Source: Prevotella fusca JCM 17724 (GTDB lineage: Bacteria > Bacteroidota > Bacteroidia > Bacteroidales > Bacteroidaceae). Taken from it: a stretch of DNA of 64,000 nt. Shown in pieces: positions 38,164 to 47,073 of the stretch. The notes under the pieces were generated by a model that searched no databases, was not told where the DNA came from, and saw nothing but the letters and a program-made list of their open reading frames with translations. Both the position numbers and the translations under genes were made by a program. Numbering within the stretch: position 1 is the first letter of the stretch; every line of letters begins with the position of its first letter. Where the stretch lies: the NCBI RefSeq assembly GCF_001262015.1, contig NZ_CP012074.1, positions 1,525,001 to 1,589,000 of the forward strand, written 5' to 3'.

Positions 38164-39231
38164 ATGAAGATATTGGAGGAAATAAAGAAGTTATGCCTGA
38201 GCCGCTACAACCTGTCCGTTCTTGGCGCACAGGTAGGCATTTATGCGCTCCTTGTTTCCATCTGGTCACTGGTCATCATGCTGCTCGAGCACGATGTCAA
38301 TGCAGCCAAAGAGTCAATGCGTGTCAATGCCTTCGTACTCTTCCTGCTACTGATTGTCTTCATGGCAAACTTCTATCTGCTTGTTCCTTACCTCTTTGAA
38401 GCAAAGAGCAAGCTCAAGCACTGGGCATTCTGGGTTATCAACCTGCTGTTCATCATCCTATGGAACCACCATATCTTCAGCATCTATAACGACGATTTGC
38501 CCAATGCTCCGATACGGATAGGCTTCTATCAGTTTGGTGTGATGTGGATGATTCTCAACTATGCAATGGTGGTTGCTGCTATCTTCGTACGCTACTATAT
38601 CCGGCATAACACGCTCAGAAGACAGCTGAGGGAAGAGAAACAGAAGATGACGGAGGCCGAACTGGCGTGGCTGAAGAACCAGCTGAACCCACACTTCCTC
38701 TTCAATACGCTCAACAACATCTCATCGCTCACACAGACAAGCCCGAACAATGCCCAAAAGGCAATCGGTCAACTGTCTGAACTCCTGCGTTATGCACTCT
38801 ATGAGACGCAGCCAAAGGAGGTGAGCCTGAATGGTGAGATTGCTTTCATCAAGAACTACATCAATCTGATGACATTACGGTCAGGCAGCAATGTAGAGAT
38901 AAAGAGTCAATTCATCATCCACAACTCACAACTGCTCATTGCGCCATTGGTGTTCCTGACACCTGTCGAGAATGCCTTTAAGCATGGCATAAGTGCCAAC
39001 AAGCCATCGTTTATCCACATATCCATCACGGAGGATAACGGTAAGATAGTCTTTCTCTGTGAGAACAGTAACTACCCCAAAAACGACACAGACAAGAGTG
39101 GAAAGGGTATCGGACTTGAGAACATGTACCGCCGTTTGGAGCTGATTTACCCCGGAAGGTATCAGATTGAACAGCGTATCAGCCAGCAGACTTACCACAT
39201 CAAGATTACAATCAAGCCTTATAAGCGATGA
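38164..39231 (+). CDS. LytS-type sensor histidine kinase
   Basis: The 355-residue protein has four membrane helices (residues 20-150). A short linker is followed by the His_kinase domain (PF06580) with LKNQLNPHFLFNTLN carrying the phospho-accepting His. The ATPase part has ENAFKHG (N box) and GKGIGLENMYRRL (G box). In this group the kinase is usually next to a LytTR response regulator. None is adjacent here, since the next gene is pabB. The signal is unknown. The start is set by family length and by the promoter box. Confidence 0.92.
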   Translation: MKILEEIKKLCLSRYNLSVLGAQVGIYALLVSIWSLVIMLLEHDVNAAKESMRVNAFVLFLLLIVFMANFYLLVPYLFEAKSKLKHWAFWVINLLFIILWNHHIFSIYNDDLPNAPIRIGFYQFGVMWMILNYAMVVAAIFVRYYIRHNTLRRQLREEKQKMTEAELAWLKNQLNPHFLFNTLNNISSLTQTSPNNAQKAIGQLSELLRYALYETQPKEVSLNGEIAFIKNYINLMTLRSGSNVEIKSQFIIHNSQLLIAPLVFLTPVENAFKHGISANKPSFIHISITEDNGKIVFLCENSNYPKNDTDKSGKGIGLENMYRRLELIYPGRYQIEQRISQQTYHIKITIKPYKR

Positions 39232-39305
39232 CCAAAGAGGGAAGAAAATAAGAAACTATCAATAATAACAAACACTTATAACGGTCTATCATCAGCACCC
39301 AACAC

Positions 39306-40295
39306 ATGAAACTCTATAATCGTGAACACGCCATCCAGCGCATGAACACACTGGCAAAGAACGGCAAAGACTTTATCTTTATCATCAATTATAAAGCCGA
39401 TGGCGCATACGTAGAGGAGTCTACGGACATTGACCCACATGAATTGCTTTTTGCCTTCCCAATCCTTGACAATATTCCTGAGGCTGAAAGCTACAGAACC
39501 AATACTGTGGAATGGCATACAGAACCACTCACAAGAGAAGACTATGAACGTCGTATCAACCTTGTCAAGCAAAGAGAGCGTGAAGGCGACAGCTATTTAG
39601 CCAACCTCACGTGCAGGATTCCTGTCCGTACAAACCTCTCGCTACACGATGTCTTCATGCGTTCAAAGGCATTATACCGCTGTTGGATGAAAGAGAAGTT
39701 CGTCTGCTTCTCTCCAGAAATATTCGTTCGCATCAACGAAGAAGGTCTTATCAGTTCCTTTCCAATGAAGGGAACGATTGATGCAACACGTCCTGACGCT
39801 GAGAAGGAACTGATGGAGAATAAGAAGGAAGCGGCTGAACACGCTACCATCGTCGACCTTATCCGCAACGACTTGAGTATGATAGCAGAGCAGGTGCGGG
39901 TGAAACGCTATCGTTATGTCGACCATCTGACAACAAACAAGGGTGAAATCCTGCAGACAAGTTCAGAGATTACAGGACAGCTTCCTACGGATTATCGTGA
40001 GAACGTCGGCACACTGCTTTTCCGTTTGCTCCCTGCCGGCTCTATTACGGGTGCACCAAAGCCACGTACAATGGAGATAATTGATGAGGCTGAGGGCTAC
40101 GAAAGAGGCTTTTATACGGGTGTGATGGGCTGTTATAGCAAAGGACAACTGGACAGTGCGGTGATGATTCGTTTCATTGATCAGGATGAAGACGGACAGT
40201 TCCATTATAAAGCTGGGGGAGGTATTACGGCACAGAGCAATAACAATGACGAATATAAAGAGGTGATTGAGAAGGTTTATGTGCCAATATATTGA
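39306..40295 (+). CDS. pabB: Aminodeoxychorismate synthase component I
   Basis: PabB converts chorismate and ammonia to 4-amino-4-deoxychorismate for folate synthesis. The 329-residue protein is a chorismate-binding domain without a long N-terminal region. SFPMKGTIDATRPDAE carries the Lys of the PIKGT-like motif that marks PabB over TrpE. RNDLS, GEILQTSSEITGQL and LLPAGSITGAPKPRTMEII are the other conserved blocks. It overlaps the next gene (aminotransferase class IV) by 17 bases, a common folate pair. No glutaminase (PabA) gene is nearby. Confidence 0.93.
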   Translation: MKLYNREHAIQRMNTLAKNGKDFIFIINYKADGAYVEESTDIDPHELLFAFPILDNIPEAESYRTNTVEWHTEPLTREDYERRINLVKQREREGDSYLANLTCRIPVRTNLSLHDVFMRSKALYRCWMKEKFVCFSPEIFVRINEEGLISSFPMKGTIDATRPDAEKELMENKKEAAEHATIVDLIRNDLSMIAEQVRVKRYRYVDHLTTNKGEILQTSSEITGQLPTDYRENVGTLLFRLLPAGSITGAPKPRTMEIIDEAEGYERGFYTGVMGCYSKGQLDSAVMIRFIDQDEDGQFHYKAGGGITAQSNNNDEYKEVIEKVYVPIY

Positions 40296-40872
40296 AACAA
40301 TAAGGGTAGTAGACGGCTGTATCTGCAACCTTGCATACCACGAAGAGCGATTGAACCGCACACGCAAGGAAATGTTAGGACTGACAGAGCCGCTGCATAT
40401 AGCTGGCCTTCTGCAGTCTGTTAGCTTACCGATGGAATGCTCGAAGCTACGCTTTGTCTATGATAAAGAGGGCATCCACGACATCACTTGTACACCTTAT
40501 ATACGTAAGGAAATCAACTCCTTGCGCCTTGTCTACGACAATAACATCAGCTATCCCTATAAGAGCACAGACCGATCTCAACTTAACGAACTAAAAAAAC
40601 AGCAAGGTGACTGTGACGAAATACTTATTGTTCGTGACAATCACCTTACAGATACTTCCTATACCAACATTGCACTCTATGATGGAGAACAATGGTTTAC
40701 ACCCTCTACGCCACTCCTTTGCGGAACGATGCGGCAACGACTGCTCAACTGTGGACTAATTCAAGAGCGTGATATCATGGTCTCTGACATTCCCGATTAT
40801 CAGTATATAAGCCTCTTCAATGCCATGATTTCATTGGGAGAAGTTATACTACCAGTCGATAAGATCAAGTAA
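40279..40872 (+). CDS. pabC: Class IV aminotransferase family, probable aminodeoxychorismate lyase
   Basis: The 197-residue protein follows pabB with a 17-base overlap (ATG 40279, MCQYIETIRVVDG). The PLP-binding lysine is probably in YPYKSTDRSQLN, followed by DEILIVRDNHLTDTSYTNIALY and TPLLCGTMRQRLL, which are class IV blocks. This and the coupling with pabB suggest release of pyruvate from aminodeoxychorismate to give p-aminobenzoate. It is shorter than E. coli PabC (about 270 residues), as is usual for this compact form. A family A element begins six bases after its stop. Confidence 0.88.
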   Translation: MCQYIETIRVVDGCICNLAYHEERLNRTRKEMLGLTEPLHIAGLLQSVSLPMECSKLRFVYDKEGIHDITCTPYIRKEINSLRLVYDNNISYPYKSTDRSQLNELKKQQGDCDEILIVRDNHLTDTSYTNIALYDGEQWFTPSTPLLCGTMRQRLLNCGLIQERDIMVSDIPDYQYISLFNAMISLGEVILPVDKIK

Positions 40873-40877
40873 ACAGC

Positions 40878-40969
40878 GAATTATTTTCATGAAAATAATT
40901 ATTTTTTTTCACGTAAATAAATATTTTTCTTCATGAAAATAAACATTTCTTTTCATGAAAATAATTTGC
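40878..40969. repeat. Family A element copy 5
   Basis: Four cores (CATG, CACG, CATG, CATG) spaced 22 bp apart, with GAATTATTTTC and GAAAATAATTTGCG ends. It lies between converging pabC and retron reverse transcriptase, six bases from one stop and 66 from the other. Confidence 0.85.
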
Positions 40970-41034
40970 GAAAGGTAGCCATCTACATGACGAAAGATGA
41001 GAATTACGCTGCTTATTAACTTACTTTTTACTGC

Positions 41035-42360
41035 TTACAGACGTGATTTTAAAAACAATTTGATGAGTATAATAGCAACCAATATAATCACCATCAATAT
41101 AAAGTTAAGGATGCGTTTGTTCTTTTTTCTTGGATCATAAGGATTATTGCTTGTAGTTCCAAGCTGACGTGATGATGTGTTGTCATTTGACAAAACAGTA
41201 GTTCTTGTCACTCTATCTTTGACCGATTTAGAAAGATACTTACCCATATAAGCCTTATATTCCACCTCTTTTATTTCTCTCTTATTCGTTTGTTGCAAAG
41301 AAGTATAACGACTAACAAAACGCTGATAGAGTGGGTCATCGGCTCCACGCACCATCTTCATATAGTTCAGCTTACCACCCAGAACTTTATTAAGAGGTAC
41401 GTGGTTCTGATGCCCCTTTGTCTTTCCGTGCTGCAACTTGTAGCTCTTCCACGCAGCCTGACAGGCATCTTCATAGCCGTAACGTTCCCAGATATACAAC
41501 AGTGAACGGATTTCACACACATAACGGCGGCTAACATTCACTTTCTCCGTTACCATCAAGCCCGTTACCTCCTGCCGTCTTCCACGGCGTTGTAAGTGGG
41601 TTTTCGCCTCATTCAGTATGAAGCCGTAACGCTCAACGATAGTCTTTATCTGCTGTGCCAGTTCTCCCTGTGGACGAAGTATGTCTGCATCAGAACTGAA
41701 GGTGAGGTCATCAGCATAGCGGGTAAAGGTGACACCCTGTGCAGCAGCTACGCCCGCAATCTCCTTATCCATCTCCCGACAAATAAAGTTCGACAGTGTT
41801 GGCGATGTTGCAAATCCCTGTGCCAACACCTCTTCACCGTTATCCGTGCGCACAGTAGCCAGTCCTGAAACGAGTTCTGCAGCCAATGACGAGAAGCCGA
41901 AAGGCTCTGCCATCAAGCAGTCAGCCACCTGACGGCGTGTGATAGTGGGGAAGAAGTTTTTTAAATCAAGGTTCAAGATATAACGTTTGCCCACGTGTGG
42001 ACGTGCATTATCTACCACAGAACGACCACAAACGAAGCCGTATGCCCAAGGGGTAGGCTCATCATAGGTCTGCAGGACGATGTTCAATATGTGAAGAACA
42101 TCATGCAGTCTTCCTTTCGGAGCAGTAATCTCACGATAACCACCGTGCTTCTTGCGAAGTCGGAATGTCTTGCAGCGTCGCCGTATATTATTGGTATCAG
42201 CAAAGAAACTAAGCTGTTTCCCACGAAAGTCAGAATAGATGTAGGGTGCTTTCAGTTCATTCAGCAGCTTAGCAAGTTCCTGTGCATCATTTAAATAACG
42301 CAACCGATTCTCAAAATCAGCCTTTGTGTATTCTCTTCCGTTTACTGTTCTGGTAGCCAT
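41035..42360 (-). CDS. Retron reverse transcriptase with C-terminal membrane helix
   Basis: The 441-residue protein has all core reverse transcriptase motifs: NLDLKNFFPTI (Asp pair site), QGFATSPTLSN, YADDLTF (Y215-D218) and LNEAKTHLQRRG. Retron-specific markers are NARPH (residues 118-122, NAxxH) and the VTG motif (265-267). After the RT core a linker rich in Arg, Lys and Ser (330-415) leads to one hydrophobic helix at about residues 417-437, then a short basic tail. Upstream on the same strand is a structured ncRNA with its own promoter. The helix could be a fused membrane effector. No separate effector gene is adjacent. Confidence 0.9.
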   Translation of the reverse strand: MATRTVNGREYTKADFENRLRYLNDAQELAKLLNELKAPYIYSDFRGKQLSFFADTNNIRRRCKTFRLRKKHGGYREITAPKGRLHDVLHILNIVLQTYDEPTPWAYGFVCGRSVVDNARPHVGKRYILNLDLKNFFPTITRRQVADCLMAEPFGFSSLAAELVSGLATVRTDNGEEVLAQGFATSPTLSNFICREMDKEIAGVAAAQGVTFTRYADDLTFSSDADILRPQGELAQQIKTIVERYGFILNEAKTHLQRRGRRQEVTGLMVTEKVNVSRRYVCEIRSLLYIWERYGYEDACQAAWKSYKLQHGKTKGHQNHVPLNKVLGGKLNYMKMVRGADDPLYQRFVSRYTSLQQTNKREIKEVEYKAYMGKYLSKSVKDRVTRTTVLSNDNTSSRQLGTTSNNPYDPRKKNKRILNFILMVIILVAIILIKLFLKSRL

Positions 42361-42384
42361 AGTGCGCTTGTTTTAAACAAAAAA

Positions 42385-42505
42385 ATAGGAACGCTGTAAG
42401 GGAATTACTTTTATCGTGAACCTTCGTTAACGATAAAACGATACTTCGTATCAAACTCCAGCGAATACGCCGGAAACTACTTCTAATTCTTTCAGACGTT
42501 CCTAT
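42385..42505 (-). ncRNA. Retron ncRNA (msr-msd)
   Basis: Read on the minus strand, the RNA begins with a1 ATAGGAACG and ends with the complementary a2 CGTTCCTAT, which is followed by a T run. Between them are an msr hairpin TCCGGCG-TATT-CGCTGGA (42457-42474), a second stem GATAC-GAA-GTATC (42440-42452), and an msd hairpin at 42409-42438 with stem TTTTATCGT/ACGATAAAA and inner AAC/GTT around a GAAG loop. The order a1-msr-msd-a2, immediately 5' of the reverse transcriptase start, is the standard retron layout. The msd is short (stem-loop of 30 nt). Confidence 0.82.
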
Positions 42506-42511
42506 CTTTGG

Positions 42512-42519
42512 CAAAGATA
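42512..42519 (-). promoter_or_regulatory. -7 promoter box TATCTTTG of the retron
   Basis: On the minus strand, TATCTTTG lies directly before a1 of the retron ncRNA, so transcription would begin at or just before a1. With the a1 sequence it forms a palindrome TATCTTTGGCAAAGATA. Confidence 0.65.
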
Positions 42520-42684
42520 GATATTATAATTTAAACAGCAAAACTTTTCAACTATTAAATCATAACTGTAAAATATTTGTTGAGACTTGGTAAAACGGTT
42601 ATAAATCTTTAGGAATCAAGTAATCAAATATTTTGAATGCTGAAAACGAGTCTGTCTTGTCTACTAAATAAAGCCTCTAAGGAC

Positions 42685-42715
42685 TTGTATTTATCCCCAT
42701 AAAACAATACTTTTG
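42685..42715 (+). promoter_or_regulatory. Promoter TTG-N20-TACTTTTG before the sigma factor gene
   Basis: TTG at 42685-42687 and TACTTTTG at 42708-42715, spaced 20 bp. It leaves a leader of about 80 bases that holds an AT-rich stretch but no clear structure. Confidence 0.65.
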
Positions 42716-42801
42716 CACACGATAAATATTTTTTTTATCCCTATTGTGTAGTTTTTCATTTACTACCTGCGTCTAATGGGCAAAATAAACCTTTAAACAA
42801 G

Positions 42802-43296
42802 ATGGACAACCTACAGAATGAACAGGACTTCTCACGCATCGTGAGAGAACATAAAAGCACCATCTACACCGTGTGTTATATGTTCTCAAAGGATGAAGAT
42901 GAGGTGAACGACCTCTTTCAGGAGGTGCTGATAAACCTTTGGAAGGGTCTGCAGAACTTCCGAGGAGAAAGTGATGTGCGCACGTGGCTCTATCGTATCA
43001 GTCTCAATACCTGCATCTCCTGCGACCGGAAGAAGCGGAAACGGAAAATGATTCCGCTCTCAATGAACATCAATCCCTTCACGGATAGCGATGAAGACAG
43101 CCGACAGGTACAACAACTTAATCGCCGTATCAGCCAGTTAGGACCTTTCGACCGTGCTATCATCCTGCTTTGGTTAGAGAATATGAGCTATGAGGAGATT
43201 GGTGAAATCGTCGGTATCAGTACGAAGAATGTCTCCGTGAGACTCTATAGAATCAAGGAGAAACTCAAGAAAACAAGTGAAACAACAGTGGAGTAG
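42802..43296 (+). CDS. RNA polymerase ECF sigma factor
   Basis: The 164-residue protein has sigma-70 region 2 (DEDEVNDLFQEVLINLWKGL, RTWLYRISLNTC) and region 4 (ENMSYEEIGEIVGISTKNV followed by RLYRIKEKLK). It binds core RNA polymerase and selects an alternative promoter set. The next gene encodes a membrane protein with four helices that may control it. It is not preceded by a FecR-type anti-sigma gene, and no SusCD pair follows. Confidence 0.93.
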   Translation: MDNLQNEQDFSRIVREHKSTIYTVCYMFSKDEDEVNDLFQEVLINLWKGLQNFRGESDVRTWLYRISLNTCISCDRKKRKRKMIPLSMNINPFTDSDEDSRQVQQLNRRISQLGPFDRAIILLWLENMSYEEIGEIVGISTKNVSVRLYRIKEKLKKTSETTVE

Positions 43297-43320
43297 GGGA
43301 GTAACCATATAAGGAATGGG

Positions 43321-43374
43321 ATTAGCCTTATTGGTCTTATTAGCCCTATTAGCCTAATTGGTCTAATTAGCCCA
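43321..43374. repeat. Six tandem 9-bp repeats (ATTAGCCTA type)
   Basis: The units are ATTAGCCTT, ATTGGTCTT, ATTAGCCCT, ATTAGCCTA, ATTGGTCTA and ATTAGCCCA. The tract lies between the ECF sigma gene and the membrane protein gene, within the transcribed leader. Confidence 0.85.
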
Positions 43375-43416
43375 TACCCTACAAGACTTAACAATCACAT
43401 TAAAAAGAAAACTACA

Positions 43417-44025
43417 ATGGAAACAAAGCATACAGAGTTTGAGGAAATGCGCCAGCAATTGGGCATCCTCAAGAATAAACTTGAAAACCAGACACTCATC
43501 AACGACAAACTTATCAGGCAGTCAATGCTCGATAAGATGTCGTCTATGAAGAAATATACATGGTTTTCATTCTTAGTGTTACTATTTATTTATTATGCCT
43601 ATTATGAAGCTCGGGAGATATTTAACCTGTCTTGGTGGTTCTACGGATTCACTGTTATATTTATGACTTTCAGTGTCGGTTTCGATGCTTATATCAATCA
43701 TGTCAATAAGGAAGAGTTCCTCAATGGTGATCTCATAGCAGCATCTCTACAAATGCAACGAATGAAAAAGCTCCGCAAAATATCCTTATTATGTGGTATC
43801 TCTATATTGACAATATGGGTTCCTTGGATTTGCTTAGAGGTATACAATGGTTTGGGTGTTGCGAATGGAGGAGAAAATGAATCCTTATTCTATAGTATGA
43901 TGATTGGTGGTGGGGTCGGCTTAATCATCGGAGCAGTTATCGGTATAAGCATTTACTTCCGTATGCAACGCATTAATTCCGATATTATCCAACAGATTGA
44001 TGAACTTAAAAAAGAGACAGAGTAA
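43417..44025 (+). CDS. Membrane protein downstream of the ECF sigma factor
   Basis: The 202-residue protein has an N-terminal cytoplasmic helix (residues 1-45, charged, coiled-coil like: EEMRQQLGILKNKLENQ), then about four membrane helices (48-65, 75-95, 122-142, 160-180) and a short C-terminal charged helix. I do not recognise a family. Position after an ECF sigma gene with a 120-base gap suggests a role in its control, for example as an anti-sigma factor, but no known anti-sigma domain is seen. A strong terminator follows. Confidence 0.8.
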   Translation: METKHTEFEEMRQQLGILKNKLENQTLINDKLIRQSMLDKMSSMKKYTWFSFLVLLFIYYAYYEAREIFNLSWWFYGFTVIFMTFSVGFDAYINHVNKEEFLNGDLIAASLQMQRMKKLRKISLLCGISILTIWVPWICLEVYNGLGVANGGENESLFYSMMIGGGVGLIIGAVIGISIYFRMQRINSDIIQQIDELKKETE

Positions 44026-44061
44026 AGAAGAATAAAGACAGAGTAACATATAAACAAAGTG

Positions 44062-44112
44062 CAGGGTAACATAAGAACTTATTGCTTGTTCTTATGTTAC
44101 CCTGTCTTCTTT
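44062..44112 (+). terminator. Strong terminator after the sigma/membrane protein genes
   Basis: Perfect 17-bp stem CAGGGTAACATAAGAAC / GTTCTTATGTTACCCTG with a 9-base loop, followed by TCTTCTTTTTCTT. Confidence 0.85.
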
Positions 44113-44216
44113 TTCTTATATGAGTTCTGATGTCCCTTTGTTACTATGTATAATTTACTTTGTTACTATGTCTCCCTTACTCTTCTATTTCCCTACTATA
44201 TCAATGATAATAGTGT

Positions 44217-46877
44217 CTATCCTTTCAGTATCTTCTTAATATCATTCAGCTTGTTGAGGGCTTCAACAGGTGTAAGATTATTGACATCAAGACCGAGGAT
44301 TTCGTCACGAATCTGCGTAAGGACAGGATCATCGAGTTGGAAGAAGGAGAGTTGCATACCTTCTCTGCTCTGGTCAAGATGCTCAACAGCAGCCTTTCCG
44401 ACACTACCCACTTGTGCATTGTCTGCTTCAAGTTCCTTAAGAATGACGTTGGCACGCTTGATAATGGAACGAGGCATACCCGCTATCTCCGCTACATGAA
44501 TACCAAAGGAGTGCTCACTACCACCTTTCTCCAACTTACGAACGAAGATTATCTTTCCATCCACTTCCTTCACAGAGACGTTGAAGTTCTTGATACGTGG
44601 AAAATTCTTCTCCATTTCGTTCAATTCATGGTAGTGTGTAGCAAAGAGGGTACGAGCTTGTGCACGTGAATGTTCGTGCAGATACTCTACAATAGCCCAT
44701 GCAATGCTGATACCATCATAGGTACTTGTACCACGCCCCAGCTCATCAAAGAGCACCAGAGAGCGTGAAGTGACATTATTTAGGATGTTTGAAGCCTCCG
44801 TCATCTCAACCATAAAGGTTGATTCTCCTAATGAAATGTTATCCGAAGCACCCACACGTGTGAAGATTTTATCCACCATTCCGATGCGTGCTCGTTCAGC
44901 AGGAACAAAACAACCTATCTGTGCCAAGAGTACGATGAGTGCCGTCTGGCGGAGTAGGGCAGACTTACCCGCCATATTCGGACCCGTGATCATCATTATC
45001 TGTTGGCGTTCCGTATCAAGCAATACATCATTAGGCACATACTGTTCGCCTATCGGCAGCTGTGTTTCAATTACCGGATGGCGACCCTGCTTAATGTCTA
45101 ACACCTCCGAATCGTCCACCACTGGGCGCACATAACGCTGCAACTGTGACACCTTCATGAACGAAAGCAGACAGTCGAGATGAGCAATGAGGTTGGCATT
45201 AATCTGTATCTGCGGAATAAACTCCTGCATATCCTGTACCAGCTCCATATAAAGCTGATTTTCCAAAGCCAATATCTTCTCGTCAGCACCGAGTATCTTC
45301 TCCTCGTATTCCTTGAGTTCAGGTGTGATGTAACGTTCTGCCTGCGCCAGTGTCTGCTTACGAATCCAATCCTCTGGCACCTTGTCTTTGAACGTATTGC
45401 GCACCTCTAAGTAATAGCCGAATACGTTATTAAATCCTATCTTCAGTGAGCTGATACCCGTCTGCTCAATCTCTTTCTCCTGAATCTCCAACAGATACTG
45501 CTTTCCGTTGTCACGGATAGAACGCAAATCATCGAGCTCCTGGTTATAACCTAAGGCTATCACGTCGCCTTTATTGACCAACTGTGGAGGGTCAGGCTGT
45601 ATCTCTTTCTCTATCCTATCACGTAGGGACTCACAGAGGTTCAGCTGTTCGCCAATCCTCTTCAGCGTATCGCTCTTTGCATAAAGGCAAGCCGTCTTGA
45701 CGGGTTGGATAGCCATAAGGGCATTCTTCAGCTGCACTACCTCACGAGGTGACACACGACCGACTGCTACCTTTGAGATAATACGCTCCAAGTCGCCTAT
45801 ACGATGGAACTGTTCATTGATACATTCGCGGAAATCAGGCTCACGGAAGAAATAATCAACTACGTCCAAACGCTCATTGATAGGCTTTACTTCTTTCAGT
45901 GGGAAGACCATCCAACGGCGCAACATACGTCCACCCATTGGCGTAACGGTATTGTCGATAACGTTCAAAAGCGATGATCCACCCTCATTCATTGATGCAA
46001 TCAGCTCCAAAGAACGGATGGTGAAGCGGTCCATTCGCACGTATTTATCTTCTTCAATACGTGCCAATGAAGTGATATGATTGATTTGTGTATGCTGTGT
46101 TATCTCCAGATACTGCAGGATAACACCTGCTGCAATAACACCGTTATTCAAATGATCAACACCGAAACCCTTTAGATTCTTCGTGCCGAAGTGCTTCAGT
46201 AGCTTCTGACGTGCCGTCTGATCAGTAAACACCCAATCGTCCATATCGAACGTACAAAGGCGTGTACCGAAGTAGCGTTCAAAGTCTTGCTTCTTCGCAC
46301 GGTCAAAGAGCACCTCCTTTGGTTGGAAGTTACCTAACAGCTTTTCGACGTAATCAAAGGTGCCTTCACCGGTCAGAAACTCACCAGTAGATATGTCCAA
46401 GAAACTGACTCCACAAGCACCTTTACCGAAGTGTACCGCTGCAAGGAAGTTGTTTTCCTTATAGTTCAGTACGTTATCGCTCATGGCAACACCTGGTGTG
46501 ACAAGTTCTGTGATACCACGCTTCACCATCTTGTCCATTGCTGACAGCCCTTTCTTGCCTTTGATGGCCTCACGCTTCTTCTTCGGGTCTTCTAACTGGT
46601 CGCAGATAGCCACACGCTTTCCGGCACGAATGAGCTTAGGCAAATAAGTATCAAGGGCATGGTGCGGGAAACCAGCCATCTCCATAGAGTCGCTGCTACC
46701 ACCATTATTACGACGCGTAAGGGTAATACCGAGTATTCTTGCCGACTCCACAGCATCCTCACCATACGTCTCATAGAAGTCACCACACCTGAAGAGCATC
46801 AATGCTCCAGGATGTTGCGCCTTCATCGAGAAGAACTGTTTCATCATCGGGGTAAGTCCCTTATCGTCTTTTGCCAT
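44217..46877 (-). CDS. mutS: DNA mismatch repair protein MutS
   Basis: MutS binds mismatches and recruits MutL. The 886-residue protein has the mismatch-contact motif [11 protein letters not shown] near residue 35, the connector and lever domains, and the ATPase with Walker [14 protein letters not shown] near residue 620 and [16 protein letters not shown] (Walker B and signature). [19 protein letters not shown] segment follows, and the C-terminal region keeps a MutS-II-like helical tail. It is complete. Confidence 0.97.
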   Translation of the reverse strand: MAKDDKGLTPMMKQFFSMKAQHPGALMLFRCGDFYETYGEDAVESARILGITLTRRNNGGSSDSMEMAGFPHHALDTYLPKLIRAGKRVAICDQLEDPKKKREAIKGKKGLSAMDKMVKRGITELVTPGVAMSDNVLNYKENNFLAAVHFGKGACGVSFLDISTGEFLTGEGTFDYVEKLLGNFQPKEVLFDRAKKQDFERYFGTRLCTFDMDDWVFTDQTARQKLLKHFGTKNLKGFGVDHLNNGVIAAGVILQYLEITQHTQINHITSLARIEEDKYVRMDRFTIRSLELIASMNEGGSSLLNVIDNTVTPMGGRMLRRWMVFPLKEVKPINERLDVVDYFFREPDFRECINEQFHRIGDLERIISKVAVGRVSPREVVQLKNALMAIQPVKTACLYAKSDTLKRIGEQLNLCESLRDRIEKEIQPDPPQLVNKGDVIALGYNQELDDLRSIRDNGKQYLLEIQEKEIEQTGISSLKIGFNNVFGYYLEVRNTFKDKVPEDWIRKQTLAQAERYITPELKEYEEKILGADEKILALENQLYMELVQDMQEFIPQIQINANLIAHLDCLLSFMKVSQLQRYVRPVVDDSEVLDIKQGRHPVIETQLPIGEQYVPNDVLLDTERQQIMMITGPNMAGKSALLRQTALIVLLAQIGCFVPAERARIGMVDKIFTRVGASDNISLGESTFMVEMTEASNILNNVTSRSLVLFDELGRGTSTYDGISIAWAIVEYLHEHSRAQARTLFATHYHELNEMEKNFPRIKNFNVSVKEVDGKIIFVRKLEKGGSEHSFGIHVAEIAGMPRSIIKRANVILKELEADNAQVGSVGKAAVEHLDQSREGMQLSFFQLDDPVLTQIRDEILGLDVNNLTPVEALNKLNDIKKILKG

Positions 46878-46926
46878 ATCTTTTACTTCCTTATTAAGTC
46901 TGTTTCCTATTTTATCCTTAGACTTA

Positions 46927-46934
46927 CAAAATTA
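46927..46934 (-). promoter_or_regulatory. mutS: -7 promoter box TAATTTTG for mutS
   Basis: On the minus strand, TAATTTTG lies about 50 bases before the mutS start. Confidence 0.5.
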
Positions 46935-47002
46935 CAAAAATAAGGAGGAAAGCCCAAATATTCCCTTGCTTTTCATGTTGTTTTTAATATCTACCTAAAG
47001 AA

Positions 47003-47031
47003 ATAGGGATGCAATGTCGTTGCATCCCTAT
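47003..47031 (-). terminator. Terminator of the small lipoprotein gene
   Basis: Perfect 12-bp stem ATAGGGATGCAA / TTGCATCCCTAT with a 5-base loop, between the lipoprotein stop (47074) and the mutS promoter. On the minus strand the following bases are TTCTTTAGG, a weak T tail. Confidence 0.55.
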
Positions 47032-47073
47032 ATTATTTCGCAACAGCTTTCTATGCTGTTAAAAAAGAAAATC

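Noticed and set aside
41035..42360. Group II intron or diversity-generating retroelement reverse transcriptase
   Set aside because: No maturase or HNH domain, no intron structure or template repeat. NAxxH, VTG and the upstream msr-msd fit a retron.
44146..44499. 117-residue plus-strand open frame near the mutS end
   Set aside because: Mostly antisense to mutS. The free part is a terminator region.
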